A stretch of 64,000 nucleotides of DNA, taken from NCBI RefSeq assembly GCF_014646295.1, contig NZ_BMNE01000004.1, positions 372,001-436,000 of the forward strand, written 5' to 3'. The translations under genes and the position numbers were made by a program. The DNA is from Nocardia rhizosphaerihabitans (GTDB lineage Bacteria > Actinomycetota > Actinomycetes > Mycobacteriales > Mycobacteriaceae). Within the stretch, counting starts at the first letter, position 1; each line of letters starts with the position of its first letter. Shown piece after piece: positions 48,129 through 56,125 of this stretch. The notes beneath the pieces were generated by a model that did no database searches, was not told where the DNA came from, and saw only the letters and a program-made list of their open reading frames with translations.

Positions 48129-49418
48129 ATGCGCAGAGCCGGGTTCGTTCGCGGTGGAGTGTTGGCGGGGCTGATCTGCGCGATGCTGTCGGTGGCGGGT
48201 GTTGCCGCCGCCGAGGACGACATCCCGGTCGATCACGCTCTGTTCGTGGTGCCGCCCGTGGTCGACCCGGTGCTGCGGATCGACACGCCCGCGCAGTTCG
48301 ACGCGCAGATCACCGCCGACCCGTATTCGGAACACGCAGCACCGGTGCAGGAGCCGTCGCTTTCCCCGCCACCGCTCGATCCGATCCTGCCGCTGGTCGA
48401 TCTCGGTCCGATGATGGATCGGATCGGCCTGAATCCGAGCGTGCCCGTGCTTCCGACGCCCGATCGCAGGCTGGTCGATGAGGCGTTGGGAGTGATCGCG
48501 CCCAGCGTTCAGCAGATGTTGCCCGGCGATCTCGGTGCTGGCGTGCTGGCCGGGCTCACCGGCCTGGCCACAATGTTCGGCCCGTCGACCGCGCCGGTCG
48601 ATTCCCCAAACGCTTCGCCGCCGGCACCGCTGCTAGATGCGGGCCAGCAGTTCGGGTTCGCCTCGATCGCGACGGCTTTGCCTGTCGTCGAGTCCGTCGA
48701 CCTCGCGATCCCCACTGTCGACGGCCCGGCAGCGGAGGTGTCGGTCGCCGCTCCGATGAGCGCGGAGCCCGCGGTCGGCCCGGTTTTGTCGCTGCCACTG
48801 ATCATCCTCGGCGCGGTGATCGCGGGACTGTCTTTGCTGATCATTCGGCGTCGCCGATCAGGGTTCCTCCGCGGACGAGCACGCCGGGCGACCGGCCGCC
48901 GCACACGAGGGCGCGAGGTAGGAGGGTGCCCGGAGGCAACGGACCCGGCAGCGGGCCACCGTCTAGCCGTTGGCTCGGCGGCAGGCCACCGTCCAGCCGT
49001 GGGCTCGGCAGTAGACCACCGTCCAGTCGGCTGGGCAGCAGGCCACCGTCCAGCCGTGGGCTCGGCAGCAGGCCACCGCCTAGCCGTGGGCCCCGCGGCA
49101 GACCACCGCCCAGCCGTGGGCCCGGCGGCGAAACACCACCCAGCCATTGGCTCGGATGCAGGGCGCTGGCGAGCAGTGCACCGATGTTCCCGCCTGCGGC
49201 CGGGACTGCTCTGGACCGGACCTGAAAGGCGACCCGGGCGCGGCGGGGTCGCGGTGCGCGGTGATCCGTGGCCGCTCGTCGTGCATGGCCGGTGCGGAGT
49301 CGGTCGCTCCCCGCCGAGCATCCGTCACACGAGCCGATCAGAAGGCGTCGAATCCACCGCCGCCGTCGAACCCGCCGCTGTCGTGTCCACCACCCTCGGA
49401 GCCGCCCCACCCCTCTGA
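48129..49418 (+). CDS. exported single-TM protein with a repetitive C-terminal tail
   Basis: A 429-residue protein. Signal peptide (MRRAGFVRGGVLAGLICAML, cleavage after AAA), an extracytoplasmic Pro/Asp-rich region of ~190 residues, a TM helix (LSLPLIILGAVIAGLSLLII) at ~219-238, then RRRR. A normal protein of this type would end there. Instead the frame runs ~185 residues more through GHRPAVGSA-type repeats and Arg-rich sequence, overlapping the convergent gene by 81 bases. The tail may be a frameshifted or run-on extension. GGAAAGGAG precedes the ATG. Confidence 0.6.
   Translation: MRRAGFVRGGVLAGLICAMLSVAGVAAAEDDIPVDHALFVVPPVVDPVLRIDTPAQFDAQITADPYSEHAAPVQEPSLSPPPLDPILPLVDLGPMMDRIGLNPSVPVLPTPDRRLVDEALGVIAPSVQQMLPGDLGAGVLAGLTGLATMFGPSTAPVDSPNASPPAPLLDAGQQFGFASIATALPVVESVDLAIPTVDGPAAEVSVAAPMSAEPAVGPVLSLPLIILGAVIAGLSLLIIRRRRSGFLRGRARRATGRRTRGREVGGCPEATDPAAGHRLAVGSAAGHRPAVGSAVDHRPVGWAAGHRPAVGSAAGHRLAVGPAADHRPAVGPAAKHHPAIGSDAGRWRAVHRCSRLRPGLLWTGPERRPGRGGVAVRGDPWPLVVHGRCGVGRSPPSIRHTSRSEGVESTAAVEPAAVVSTTLGAAPPL
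48950..49160 (+). repeat. tandem ~30-base repeat array
   Basis: About seven units of roughly 30 bases (core GGCCACCGTCCAGCCGTGGG, then CTCGGCAGCA), one unit being 27 bases. In the gene frame it reads GHRPAVGSAA-like; other frames are also open, e.g. RPPSSRGLGS. Such arrays readily change copy number. Confidence 0.85.
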
Positions 49419-50126
49419 ATCCTGACCCGGGTCATGCCCCGGATCCTGGCCGATCTCGCCCTGGTCCCCGTGGTCGAGCGCCGCCTCGCCGGTGCCGTCC
49501 TCGAACGCCTGGGCGTCGTAGCCGACTCCGGACATCCCGGCGAACAACGACGTGAACAACAGAGCCGCACCGGCGCCCCAGGCGCCGGCTATCAGCGCGG
49601 GCTTCCACCATGGTTCCGAATACCACCCCGCGGGGACCGGTCGTCCGGCCACGCGACCACCGGGGTGGTAATTGGGCGTGCCCGGAGACGGGGCGGGGGA
49701 GGCGGCGATGCGGCGGCCGTTGTGCTCGACGACGCGCAGCTCGTCGACGTGTCCGGCGATGTCCTGACCGTCGAGGGCGGCCACCGGCGGGCCCGGGTCC
49801 ATCTGCATCGCGGTGCGCGCCGCGCGGATGTAATAGAGCCCTTCCAGCGCCGTCTGCTTGGCCAGGCGGGCGTGGACGGGTGAGTTCGCCCTGTCCATCT
49901 GACCGCCCGCGGCGTTGTAGCGTTCGGACGCGTCGGCCAGTGCCTGCCTGGCCGCTTCGTTGCGCGGTGACAGCTGGTACACCTGGCCGCCGAGCCGTTC
50001 GATCGCCACTCTGGCATCGGCCTGGGCCTCTTCCAGTTCGCGCGCGGCACGCTTGTTCTGCTCGGCGCGCAGATACAGCAGAGCCAGCACACACACGACG
50101 ACGATCACGATCAGCCACCACAGCAT
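49338..50126 (-). CDS. two-TM membrane protein with acidic glycine-rich C-terminus
   Basis: A 262-residue protein. TM1 at ~3-20 (LWWLIVIVVVCVLALLYL), a coiled-coil-like region (~22-60: AEQNKRAARELEEAQADARVAIERL), conserved QTALEGLYYIRAARTAMQMDPGPPVAAL, TM2 at ~183-203, then an Asp/Gly-rich end (GGHDSGGFDGGGGFDAF). The family is seen in nocardiae and mycobacteria without known function. The ATG at 50126 follows AAAGAGG. Its 3' end overlaps the convergent repeat-tail gene. Confidence 0.72.
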   Translation of the reverse strand: MLWWLIVIVVVCVLALLYLRAEQNKRAARELEEAQADARVAIERLGGQVYQLSPRNEAARQALADASERYNAAGGQMDRANSPVHARLAKQTALEGLYYIRAARTAMQMDPGPPVAALDGQDIAGHVDELRVVEHNGRRIAASPAPSPGTPNYHPGGRVAGRPVPAGWYSEPWWKPALIAGAWGAGAALLFTSLFAGMSGVGYDAQAFEDGTGEAALDHGDQGEIGQDPGHDPGQDSEGWGGSEGGGHDSGGFDGGGGFDAF

Positions 50127-50225
50127 CGCGCACCTCTTTCGCCCGAGGTCTCGAGACGCCGTCCAGTTTACTGGCCGGTTGCCCAATCGGTCTGAGGCGG
50201 CTTGATCAGCGCGTTGCGGGATAGC

Positions 50226-51380
50226 TCACCCGGCGAGATGGCGGGCGATCACCAGGCGCTGGATCTGATTGGTGCCCTCGAAGATCTGCATGACCTTGGC
50301 CTCGCGCATGTAGCGCTCCACCGGGAAGTCCTGGGTGTAGCCGTAACCGCCGAAGACCTGCACCGCGTCGGTGGTGACCTTCATGGCGGCATCGGTCGCG
50401 ACCAGCTTGGCGACACTGGCCTGGCGCGAGTAGGACAGTCCGGCATCGCGGCGGCGGGCGGCGTCGAGGTAGGTGGCGCGGGCGGTGTCGACCGCGGCGG
50501 CCATGTCGGCGAGCACGAAGCCGAGGCCCTGGTGGTCGATGATCTTGCGGCCGAACGCCTCTCGTTCCTTGGCGTAGGCGACGGCCTCGTCGAGCGCGCG
50601 CTGCGCGACGCCGGTGGCGACGGCGGCGATGCCGAGGCGGCCCGCGTCGAGCGCGCCGAATGCGATCGAAAGACCCTGCCCCTCGTCGCCGATGCGGCGC
50701 TCTGCGGGCAGGAAGGCGTCGTCGTACGCGGCGGTGGTGGTGGGGATGCCGCGCAGGCCCATCTTCTCCTCGGGCTTGCCGAAGCTCAGGCCCGCGGTGT
50801 CGGCGGGGACCAGGAAGCAGGAGATGCCGCGCGAGCCCTCGCCGGTGCGGGCGAACAGGGTGTAGAAGTCGGCGCGGCCGCCGTTGGTGATCCACGCCTT
50901 GGTGCCGTTGAGTTGGTAGCCGCCCTCGACGGGAGTGGCCCGGCAGCGCAGCGCGGCCGCGTCGGAACCGGCATGTGCCTCGGAAAGGCTGTAGGCGCCG
51001 ATGGTTTCGCCCGACAGCATGCCCGCCAGCCACTGCTGCTTCTGCTCGTCGGTGCCGTAGGTGAACAGCGGATGGCAGGACAGGCCGTGCACGCTCACCG
51101 CGACCGCGACGGCGGCCCAGCGGCTCGCCAGTTCCTCCAGCACCTGCAGATACACCTCGTAGGGCTGCGCGCCGCCGCCGAACTCCTCCGGGTACGGCAG
51201 GCTCAGCAGCCCGGCCGCGCCGAGCGCGGGGAAGACGCCGTCGGGGAAGACGCCGTCGGGGAAGACGCCGGTCTTCTCGCTCTCGGCGACCCGCGGCTCG
51301 AGCACCTTGTCGGCGATGTCGCGGGTCAGTTCGATCAGCTCGCGCGCCTCGTCGGTGGGCAGCATCCGGTCAACAGCCAT
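50226..51380 (-). CDS. acyl-CoA dehydrogenase
   Basis: A 384-residue FAD enzyme oxidising an acyl-CoA to the enoyl-CoA. AYSLSEAHAGSDAAAL and WITNGG bind FAD/substrate, REAFGRKIIDHQ and QVFGGYGYTQDFPVERYMREAK are family signatures, and the catalytic Glu lies in QIFEGTNQIQRL. An insertion of repeated VFPDG lies near residue 40. It is divergent from a TetR gene with a palindrome between them. Chain-length preference unknown. Confidence 0.9.
   Translation of the reverse strand: MAVDRMLPTDEARELIELTRDIADKVLEPRVAESEKTGVFPDGVFPDGVFPALGAAGLLSLPYPEEFGGGAQPYEVYLQVLEELASRWAAVAVAVSVHGLSCHPLFTYGTDEQKQQWLAGMLSGETIGAYSLSEAHAGSDAAALRCRATPVEGGYQLNGTKAWITNGGRADFYTLFARTGEGSRGISCFLVPADTAGLSFGKPEEKMGLRGIPTTTAAYDDAFLPAERRIGDEGQGLSIAFGALDAGRLGIAAVATGVAQRALDEAVAYAKEREAFGRKIIDHQGLGFVLADMAAAVDTARATYLDAARRRDAGLSYSRQASVAKLVATDAAMKVTTDAVQVFGGYGYTQDFPVERYMREAKVMQIFEGTNQIQRLVIARHLAG
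51228..51272 (-). repeat. 15-base tandem repeat in the acyl-CoA dehydrogenase gene
   Basis: About 2.8 identical copies of the 15-base unit GGGAAGACGCCGTCG (plus-strand reading) encode VFPDGVFPDGVFP. The copies are identical, indicating a recent in-frame slippage or duplication that keeps the reading frame. Confidence 0.9.
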
Positions 51381-51404
51381 GCCGACACAGTACGTCCAGC
51401 ACTG

Positions 51405-51430
51405 AATTGCGTGCAAGGCAGCACGGAATT
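51405..51430. promoter_or_regulatory. operator candidate between acyl-CoA dehydrogenase and tetR
   Basis: AATTGCGTGC and GCACGGAATT flank the 6-base spacer AAGGCA; nine of ten pairs match. It lies between the divergent genes, just upstream of TATACT (51440-51445), the likely -10 of the TetR gene. Confidence 0.72.
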
Positions 51431-51451
51431 TTAAGGCTCTATACTGGGATG

Positions 51452-52051
51452 ATGCCTGCGTTGCCACCGAACAAGCATCAGGAGAAGAGTCTGCGGACGC
51501 GGACGCTGCTGCTCGACGCCGCGATCGAGAGCCTTGCCGAGGTCGGCTACGCGGGCGCGTCGATCGCCGACATCACCGCCAGGGCCGGAGTCACCCGCGG
51601 CGCGCAGTTGCACCAGTTCCACACCCGTGGCGAACTGTTCGCCCAGACCATCGGCCACCTCACCGAGCGTCAGCGAGAAGCCATGCAGCGCAAGGCGAAA
51701 GCCCTGGCCGCCGACACGACGGCGGGTGCGGTGCTGGTGGAACTGGTCACCGCGACATTCGCGGGCCAGCTCGGCCGCGCCTCGGTGGAGCTCTATGTCG
51801 GCATCGCCAACGACGCGCCGCTGCGCCGGGAAATGCTGCGCGTCCAGCACGATCTGACCGTCGAGCTGCTCGACCGCTGCGCCGGGCTGATCGACGCCGG
51901 CATCGCTCGCGAGCGGCTGGAGAGCGCCTTCTGGCTCACCATCAACCTTGTCCGCGGCGCCACCCTCGACGAAATGGTCGGCCGCGACCGGGTTCGCCGC
52001 AAGCAGGTGCTGGCCGACTGGACCGCGCTGGCCGACCTCGCCCTGCGCTGA
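51452..52051 (+). CDS. TetR/AcrR-family regulator, probably leaderless
   Basis: A 199-residue repressor: LRTRTLLLDAAIESLAEVGYAGASIADITARAGVTRGAQLHQF is the HTH. TATACT at 51440-51445 lies 7 bases before the ATG at 51452, so the transcript probably starts at the codon; an ATG at 51449 is adjacent. It presumably represses the divergent acyl-CoA dehydrogenase gene and itself, likely in response to an acyl-CoA. Confidence 0.87.
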   Translation: MPALPPNKHQEKSLRTRTLLLDAAIESLAEVGYAGASIADITARAGVTRGAQLHQFHTRGELFAQTIGHLTERQREAMQRKAKALAADTTAGAVLVELVTATFAGQLGRASVELYVGIANDAPLRREMLRVQHDLTVELLDRCAGLIDAGIARERLESAFWLTINLVRGATLDEMVGRDRVRRKQVLADWTALADLALR

Positions 52052-52062
52052 GGAACCGGGCC

Positions 52063-52086
52063 TATTATCTGCGCATGAACGCAGAT
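52063..52086 (+). promoter_or_regulatory. ArsR promoter and operator overlapping the start codon
   Basis: TATTAT at 52063-52068 suits a -10 element seven bases before the ATG at 52075. ATCTGCG and CGCAGAT (52067-52086) form a perfect 7+7 inverted repeat around that ATG. A bound dimer would cover the transcription and translation start. Confidence 0.68.
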
Positions 52087-52446
52087 GGCGGACCGGTCCG
52101 CGCACCGCTGGCCGAGGACCAGGTGGGACTGGTCGTCGAGGTGTTCCGGATGCTCGCCGACCCCACCCGGGTCCAGGTCCTGTGGGCACTGGCCGATCGT
52201 GAATTGTCGGTGAACGATTTGGCCGCGGAGGTCGGCAAGCCGGGCCCGTCGGTATCGCAGCATCTGGCGAAATTGCGCATGGCCCGGCTGGTGCGGACCC
52301 GTCGCGAGGGCACCACGATCTACTACAGCCTGGAGAACGACCACGTCCGCAGGCTGGTCGTCGACGCGGTGTACAACGCCGAGCACGCGGGTCCCGGTGT
52401 GCCCGCGCATCATCGCGGGCCTGGCGCCGAGCCGCCGCATCGGTAG
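52075..52446 (+). CDS. ArsR/SmtB-family regulator
   Basis: A 123-residue winged-helix repressor: FRMLADPTRVQVLWALADRELSVNDLAAEVGKPGPSVSQHLAKLRMARLVRTRREGTTIYYSL. The C-terminal helix and tail (DHVRRLVVDAVYNAEHAGPGVPAHHRG) are His/Asp-rich, as in metal-sensing ArsR proteins that bind nickel, cobalt or zinc at the dimer interface. No metal transporter gene is adjacent, so the target is unclear. Likely autoregulated through the palindrome at its start. Confidence 0.88.
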   Translation: MNADGGPVRAPLAEDQVGLVVEVFRMLADPTRVQVLWALADRELSVNDLAAEVGKPGPSVSQHLAKLRMARLVRTRREGTTIYYSLENDHVRRLVVDAVYNAEHAGPGVPAHHRGPGAEPPHR

Positions 52447-52577
52447 CAAGAGCGCTGTCGGTGAACACGCTGTTCACCAGGAAATGTTGCACTGGGAAAC
52501 AATGGCCGCCTTGTCTCTTTTCGGTAGCATCCGGTGTGACGTGGCTCATGCCGCGCGTGGGACTGAAGGAGTTATCG

Positions 52578-54215
52578 ATGCTGAGCACCATGCAGGACGA
52601 CCAGCTGTCGCTGGCCAAGCTGCTCAACTATGCCGCCACCTTCCAGGGCAATTCGACCGTGTCCACCTGGACCGGCGACGGGGTGCGCACCATGACCTAC
52701 CGCGAGCTCGGCGCCGACGCCGCTCGGCTGGCCAACGCGCTGCGCGGACTCGGCATCGAAGAGGGCGACCGCGTCGGCACCTTCATGTGGAACAACAACG
52801 AGCACATGGTGGCCTACATCGCGGTGCCCGCGATGGGCTCGGTGCTGCACGCGCTCAACATCCGCCTGTTCCCGGAGCAGCTGGTCTTCGTCGCCAACCA
52901 CGCCGAGGACCAGGTCGTCCTCGTCGACGGCACGCTGGTCCCGCTGTTCGCGCAGTACCTGCCGAACCTGAAGACGGTCAAGCACGTGATCGTCGTCAAC
53001 GGTGACGCGTCCGCGCTGACCGCTCCCGAAGGCGTGCAGGTGCACTCCTACCGCGAGCTGCTCGACAGCCAGTCCGCCGACTTCGACTTCCCGGTCGTCG
53101 ACGAGCGTTCCGCTGCCGCGATGTGCTACACCTCCGGCACCACCGGTGACCCGAAGGGTGTCGTCTACTCGCACCGCTCCAACTGGCTGCACGCCATGCA
53201 GGTGAATCAGCCCAACGGCATGGGTTTCCAGGGCTCGGACTACGTGCTCGCGATCGTGCCGCTGTTCCACGCCAACGCGTGGGGCCTGCCGTACGCGGCG
53301 CTGATGTCGGGCGCGAACATCCTGATGCCGGACCGCTTCCTGCAGCCGGGCCCGCTGCTGGAGATGATGGCCGCCGAGAAGCCGACCTTCGCCGCCGCGG
53401 TGCCGACCATCTGGGGCGGCGTGCTGGCCGGCCTGGCCGCGCAGCCGCAGGACATCTCGCACCTGCGCACCGCCGTCGTCGGTGGCTCCGCGGTGCCGCC
53501 GTCGATGATGCGCGCGTTCGAGGAGAAGCACGGCGTGCGCATCCTGCACGCGTGGGGCATGACCGAGACCTCCCCGCTGGGCAGCGTCGCGCACGCGCCC
53601 GCCGGTGCCGAGGGCGAGGAGGCCTGGGCCTACCGCTACACGCAGGGCCGCTTCCCGGCCAACGTCGAGGCCCGGCTCGTCGGTGACGACGGCAAGGTCG
53701 TCCCCAACGACGGCGAGTCGCTCGGCGAGCTCGAGGTCCGCGGCGCCTGGATCACCGGTTCCTACTACTCGCCGACCGGCGCGGAGATCGACCCGGACAA
53801 GTTCGACGACGGCTGGCTGCGCACCGGCGACGTCGGCAAGATCAGCCCCGACGGCTACCTGACCCTGGTCGACCGCTCCAAGGACGTCATCAAGTCCGGT
53901 GGCGAGTGGATCTCCTCGGTGGATCTGGAGAACGCCGTGATGGGCCACCCGTCCGTCGCCGAGGCCGCCGTGATCGGTGTGCCGGACGAGAAGTGGGACG
54001 AGCGCCCGCTGGTCGCGATCGTGCTGACCGAAGGCGCCACCACCGAGGCCGCCGAGCTGCGTGACTTCCTGGCCGACAAGTTCGCCAAGTGGCAGCTGCC
54101 CGAGCGCTGGACCTTCATCGCCGAGGTGCCCAAGACTAGTGTCGGCAAGTTCGACAAGAAGCGTCTGCGCGCCCAGTACGCCGAGGGCGAGCTGGAAGTG
54201 ACGACGCTGGGCTGA
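52578..54215 (+). CDS. fatty acyl-CoA ligase (FadD-type)
   Basis: A 545-residue ANL enzyme that adenylates a fatty acid and transfers it to CoA. Motifs: CYTSGTTGDPKGVVYSHRS, HAWGMTETSPLGS, DGWLRTGDVGKISPDGYLTLVDRSKDVIKSGGEWIS and the terminal catalytic-lysine region PKTSVGKFDKKRLR. GAAGGAG precedes the ATG at 52578. Sequence type suggests a medium/long-chain ligase; the exact substrate is unknown. A strong terminator follows. Confidence 0.88.
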   Translation: MLSTMQDDQLSLAKLLNYAATFQGNSTVSTWTGDGVRTMTYRELGADAARLANALRGLGIEEGDRVGTFMWNNNEHMVAYIAVPAMGSVLHALNIRLFPEQLVFVANHAEDQVVLVDGTLVPLFAQYLPNLKTVKHVIVVNGDASALTAPEGVQVHSYRELLDSQSADFDFPVVDERSAAAMCYTSGTTGDPKGVVYSHRSNWLHAMQVNQPNGMGFQGSDYVLAIVPLFHANAWGLPYAALMSGANILMPDRFLQPGPLLEMMAAEKPTFAAAVPTIWGGVLAGLAAQPQDISHLRTAVVGGSAVPPSMMRAFEEKHGVRILHAWGMTETSPLGSVAHAPAGAEGEEAWAYRYTQGRFPANVEARLVGDDGKVVPNDGESLGELEVRGAWITGSYYSPTGAEIDPDKFDDGWLRTGDVGKISPDGYLTLVDRSKDVIKSGGEWISSVDLENAVMGHPSVAEAAVIGVPDEKWDERPLVAIVLTEGATTEAAELRDFLADKFAKWQLPERWTFIAEVPKTSVGKFDKKRLRAQYAEGELEVTTLG

Positions 54216-54229
54216 TCGCCCTGGTCAAT

Positions 54230-54265
54230 GACGGCGGGCGTGGAATTGCTTCCACGCCCGCCGTC
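54230..54265 (+). terminator. strong intrinsic terminator after the acyl-CoA ligase gene
   Basis: A perfect 16-base stem (GACGGCGGGCGTGGAA with its complement) around the loop TTGC, followed by TTATT. It begins 15 bases past the stop codon. Confidence 0.9.
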
Positions 54266-54348
54266 TTATTCAGTTGTCTGTTCAGTTGTCGGATTCTGTT
54301 GTGCGATGCAGTTGTCGATATTCAGTTGTCGAGGAGAAGCGCTGGTGC

Positions 54349-54741
54349 TCAACAGTTCCGGAGTTCCGGGCTCTGGTTGAGGAGCTGGGCCCGGGGGCTG
54401 ATGTAGCGGGTGTAGGTCTCGCCGCCGACCGCCGAGAGCGGGAAGGCCGCGACCCGGTGGCAGTTCTGGAAGGCGAGTTTCACGCCGAAGTGCCGTTCCA
54501 GCCCGCCGCGGATGGCGTCGGAGGCCAGTGCGCGCAGCAGCTGGCCGCGGGCCACCTCGTCCGGCGGCGGCACCCGGTTGTCGGCGTATTCCTCGGCGCC
54601 TGCCTGCAGCTCACCGGCTACCCGGCTCACCACTTCCCAGGCGTAAGGCAGTGACGTGCGGACGCATTCGACGAATTCTGCGTCATCGATATCGCCCTGT
54701 TCGGCGCGCTCGAGCAGTGCTGCGGGAACATCGAGGGACAT
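54349..54741 (-). CDS. SCO5389-like conserved actinobacterial protein
   Basis: A 130-residue soluble protein: MSLDVPAALLERAEQGDIDDAEFVECVRTSLPYAWEVVS, RGQLLRALASDAIRGGLERHFGVKLAFQNCHRVAAFP, ending YTRYISPRAQLLNQSPELRNC. It matches my memory of the SCO5389 family, widespread in actinobacteria and uncharacterised. AGGAGGAG precedes the ATG at 54741; the upstream in-frame extension is not conserved. Confidence 0.7.
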   Translation of the reverse strand: MSLDVPAALLERAEQGDIDDAEFVECVRTSLPYAWEVVSRVAGELQAGAEEYADNRVPPPDEVARGQLLRALASDAIRGGLERHFGVKLAFQNCHRVAAFPLSAVGGETYTRYISPRAQLLNQSPELRNC

Positions 54742-54826
54742 GGCGCTCTCCTCCTGCTTTGGTGGTGGTCGGCGGATGCGATGCCCCATCGAGTCTAAAC
54801 GATATTCGTTGTCAACAACCCTGGAT

Positions 54827-55858
54827 TCATTCTGAAAGTGCTTTCCGGAGTGCGTCTTTCGCGTCCGCGTACAGATCGCTGATCAGTTCGCCTGCCGGTA
54901 GCTCGGCGGTCAGTGAATGTGCTTGCCCCGCCCACAGATTCACATCGTCGGGGTTGCCGGCAGTGCGTCCCGCGGCGCGCAACGGTGCGGTGGCGTAATG
55001 AATTTCGGGGTAGGCGGCGGGCGCGGTCGCGGTGTGCTCGGTGAGGAAACGGTTGCGGATTCCGCGCGCCCGTCGTCCGGTGAAAGCGCGCGTCAGCATG
55101 GTCGGTTCCGCGGACCCGATCGCGCCACGGTGCACGGCGTTGGTCCCGGCCTCCGGACAGCGCAGCAGCGCGGTGCCGAGCTGCGCGGCGGCCGCGCCGG
55201 CGGCGAGCACGCCTGCCAGGCCCGCGCCGGTGGCGATGCCGCCCGCCGCGACGATCGGGCGGTCGGTGACGGCGGTGAGCAACTGGATCAGGGTCAGCAG
55301 GCCGGGCGGGTCGACGGCGTCGTCGGCCGGATCGTCGAGGAAGCTGGCCCGGTGCCCGCCCGCCTCGGCGCCCTGCGCGATCAGGGCGTCGGCGCCCGCG
55401 TCGATCGCGATCAGCGCCTCGGCGGGCGAGGTGACCGTCACCCACACCTCCGTGCCGACCGCGTGCAGCCGATCGACCTCGACCGCGGTGGGACAGCCGA
55501 AGGTCGTCGACACCACCGCCACCGGGTCGGCCACCAGCAGGTCGAGCTTGTCGGCCCAGCCGTCGGTGTCGTGTTTGGGGGTGCCGAGCGGGAAGTCGGC
55601 GCCCAGCTCGGCGAGGTAGGCGGCGTAGATCGCCGGCTCGGCAACCGGGCCGGGCGCGAACAGGTTCATGCCGAACGGGGCGGTGGTCGCGGCCCTGGTC
55701 GCCGCGATCTGGTCGGCCATCGCGTCCGCGGCGAGGTAGCCGGCGGCTAATTGGCCGAACCCGCCCGCGTTCGAGACGGCGACCACCAACTCCGGGGTGG
55801 ACGGGCCGCCTGCCATGGGCGCGGCGACGATGGGGACACGCAAACTCTCGATCACCAT
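54827..55858 (-). CDS. nitronate monooxygenase-like TIM-barrel flavoprotein
   Basis: A 343-residue FMN enzyme of the 2-nitropropane dioxygenase family: VPIVAAPMAGGPSTPELVVAVSNAGGFGQLAAGY at the start, the catalytic-His motif QGAEAGGHRAS, PIVAAGGIATGAGLAGVLAAGA for FMN phosphate binding, and QLGTALLRCPEAGTN. It may detoxify nitronates. Class cannot be told by eye. Confidence 0.86.
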   Translation of the reverse strand: MVIESLRVPIVAAPMAGGPSTPELVVAVSNAGGFGQLAAGYLAADAMADQIAATRAATTAPFGMNLFAPGPVAEPAIYAAYLAELGADFPLGTPKHDTDGWADKLDLLVADPVAVVSTTFGCPTAVEVDRLHAVGTEVWVTVTSPAEALIAIDAGADALIAQGAEAGGHRASFLDDPADDAVDPPGLLTLIQLLTAVTDRPIVAAGGIATGAGLAGVLAAGAAAAQLGTALLRCPEAGTNAVHRGAIGSAEPTMLTRAFTGRRARGIRNRFLTEHTATAPAAYPEIHYATAPLRAAGRTAGNPDDVNLWAGQAHSLTAELPAGELISDLYADAKDALRKALSE

Positions 55859-56002
55859 CTCCCGAGTCTGTCCCCTCGGCGTCCCGGCAGGGCGCGCCGA
55901 CGACGCGTGTGACCCGGTCGGCAACGGGATCGTTACTGTGTGACAGGCCTCCCACCTGCGACTTCGGGATCGAAGGTTGCGGAATGGTCACGACCGGGTA
56001 GA

Positions 56003-56054
56003 GTTCCCGTCACAACGGATGCCGAACCGTTACACGCGGTTCGGTAACGGGAAC
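56003..56054 (+). ncRNA. structured 5' leader of the M23 peptidase gene (candidate cis-acting RNA)
   Basis: Two nested perfect stems: GTTCCCGT (56003-56010) with ACGGGAAC (56047-56054), enclosing CCGAACCG (56022-56029) with CGGTTCGG (56037-56044). A third stem CCGG-TCGCAAG-CCGG follows at ~56074-56088. Cell-wall hydrolase genes in actinobacteria often carry c-di-AMP (ydaO-type) riboswitches in such leaders, but I do not see the full ydaO consensus (no GGGGTGAA box), so the class is unassigned. Confidence 0.4.
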
Positions 56055-56125
56055 CGCCAACGCGGATTCCGGGCCGGTCGCAAGCCGGTTTCGTTTTCCT
56101 TGTTGTCGGACGCTAGGACGAAACT

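Noticed and set aside
48950..49160. CRISPR array
   Set aside because: The ~30-base units are contiguous tandem copies with no spacers.
48841..49410. Minus-strand open frame with GGLLPSPRLD repeats
   Set aside because: It reads the tandem array in reverse, lacks a start signal and lies opposite the exported-protein gene; the plus frame was preferred but only with modest confidence.
55995..56125. Confident c-di-AMP (ydaO-yuaA) riboswitch
   Set aside because: Genomic context fits, but the conserved GGGGTGAA box and full consensus were not found by eye, so only a structured leader is claimed.
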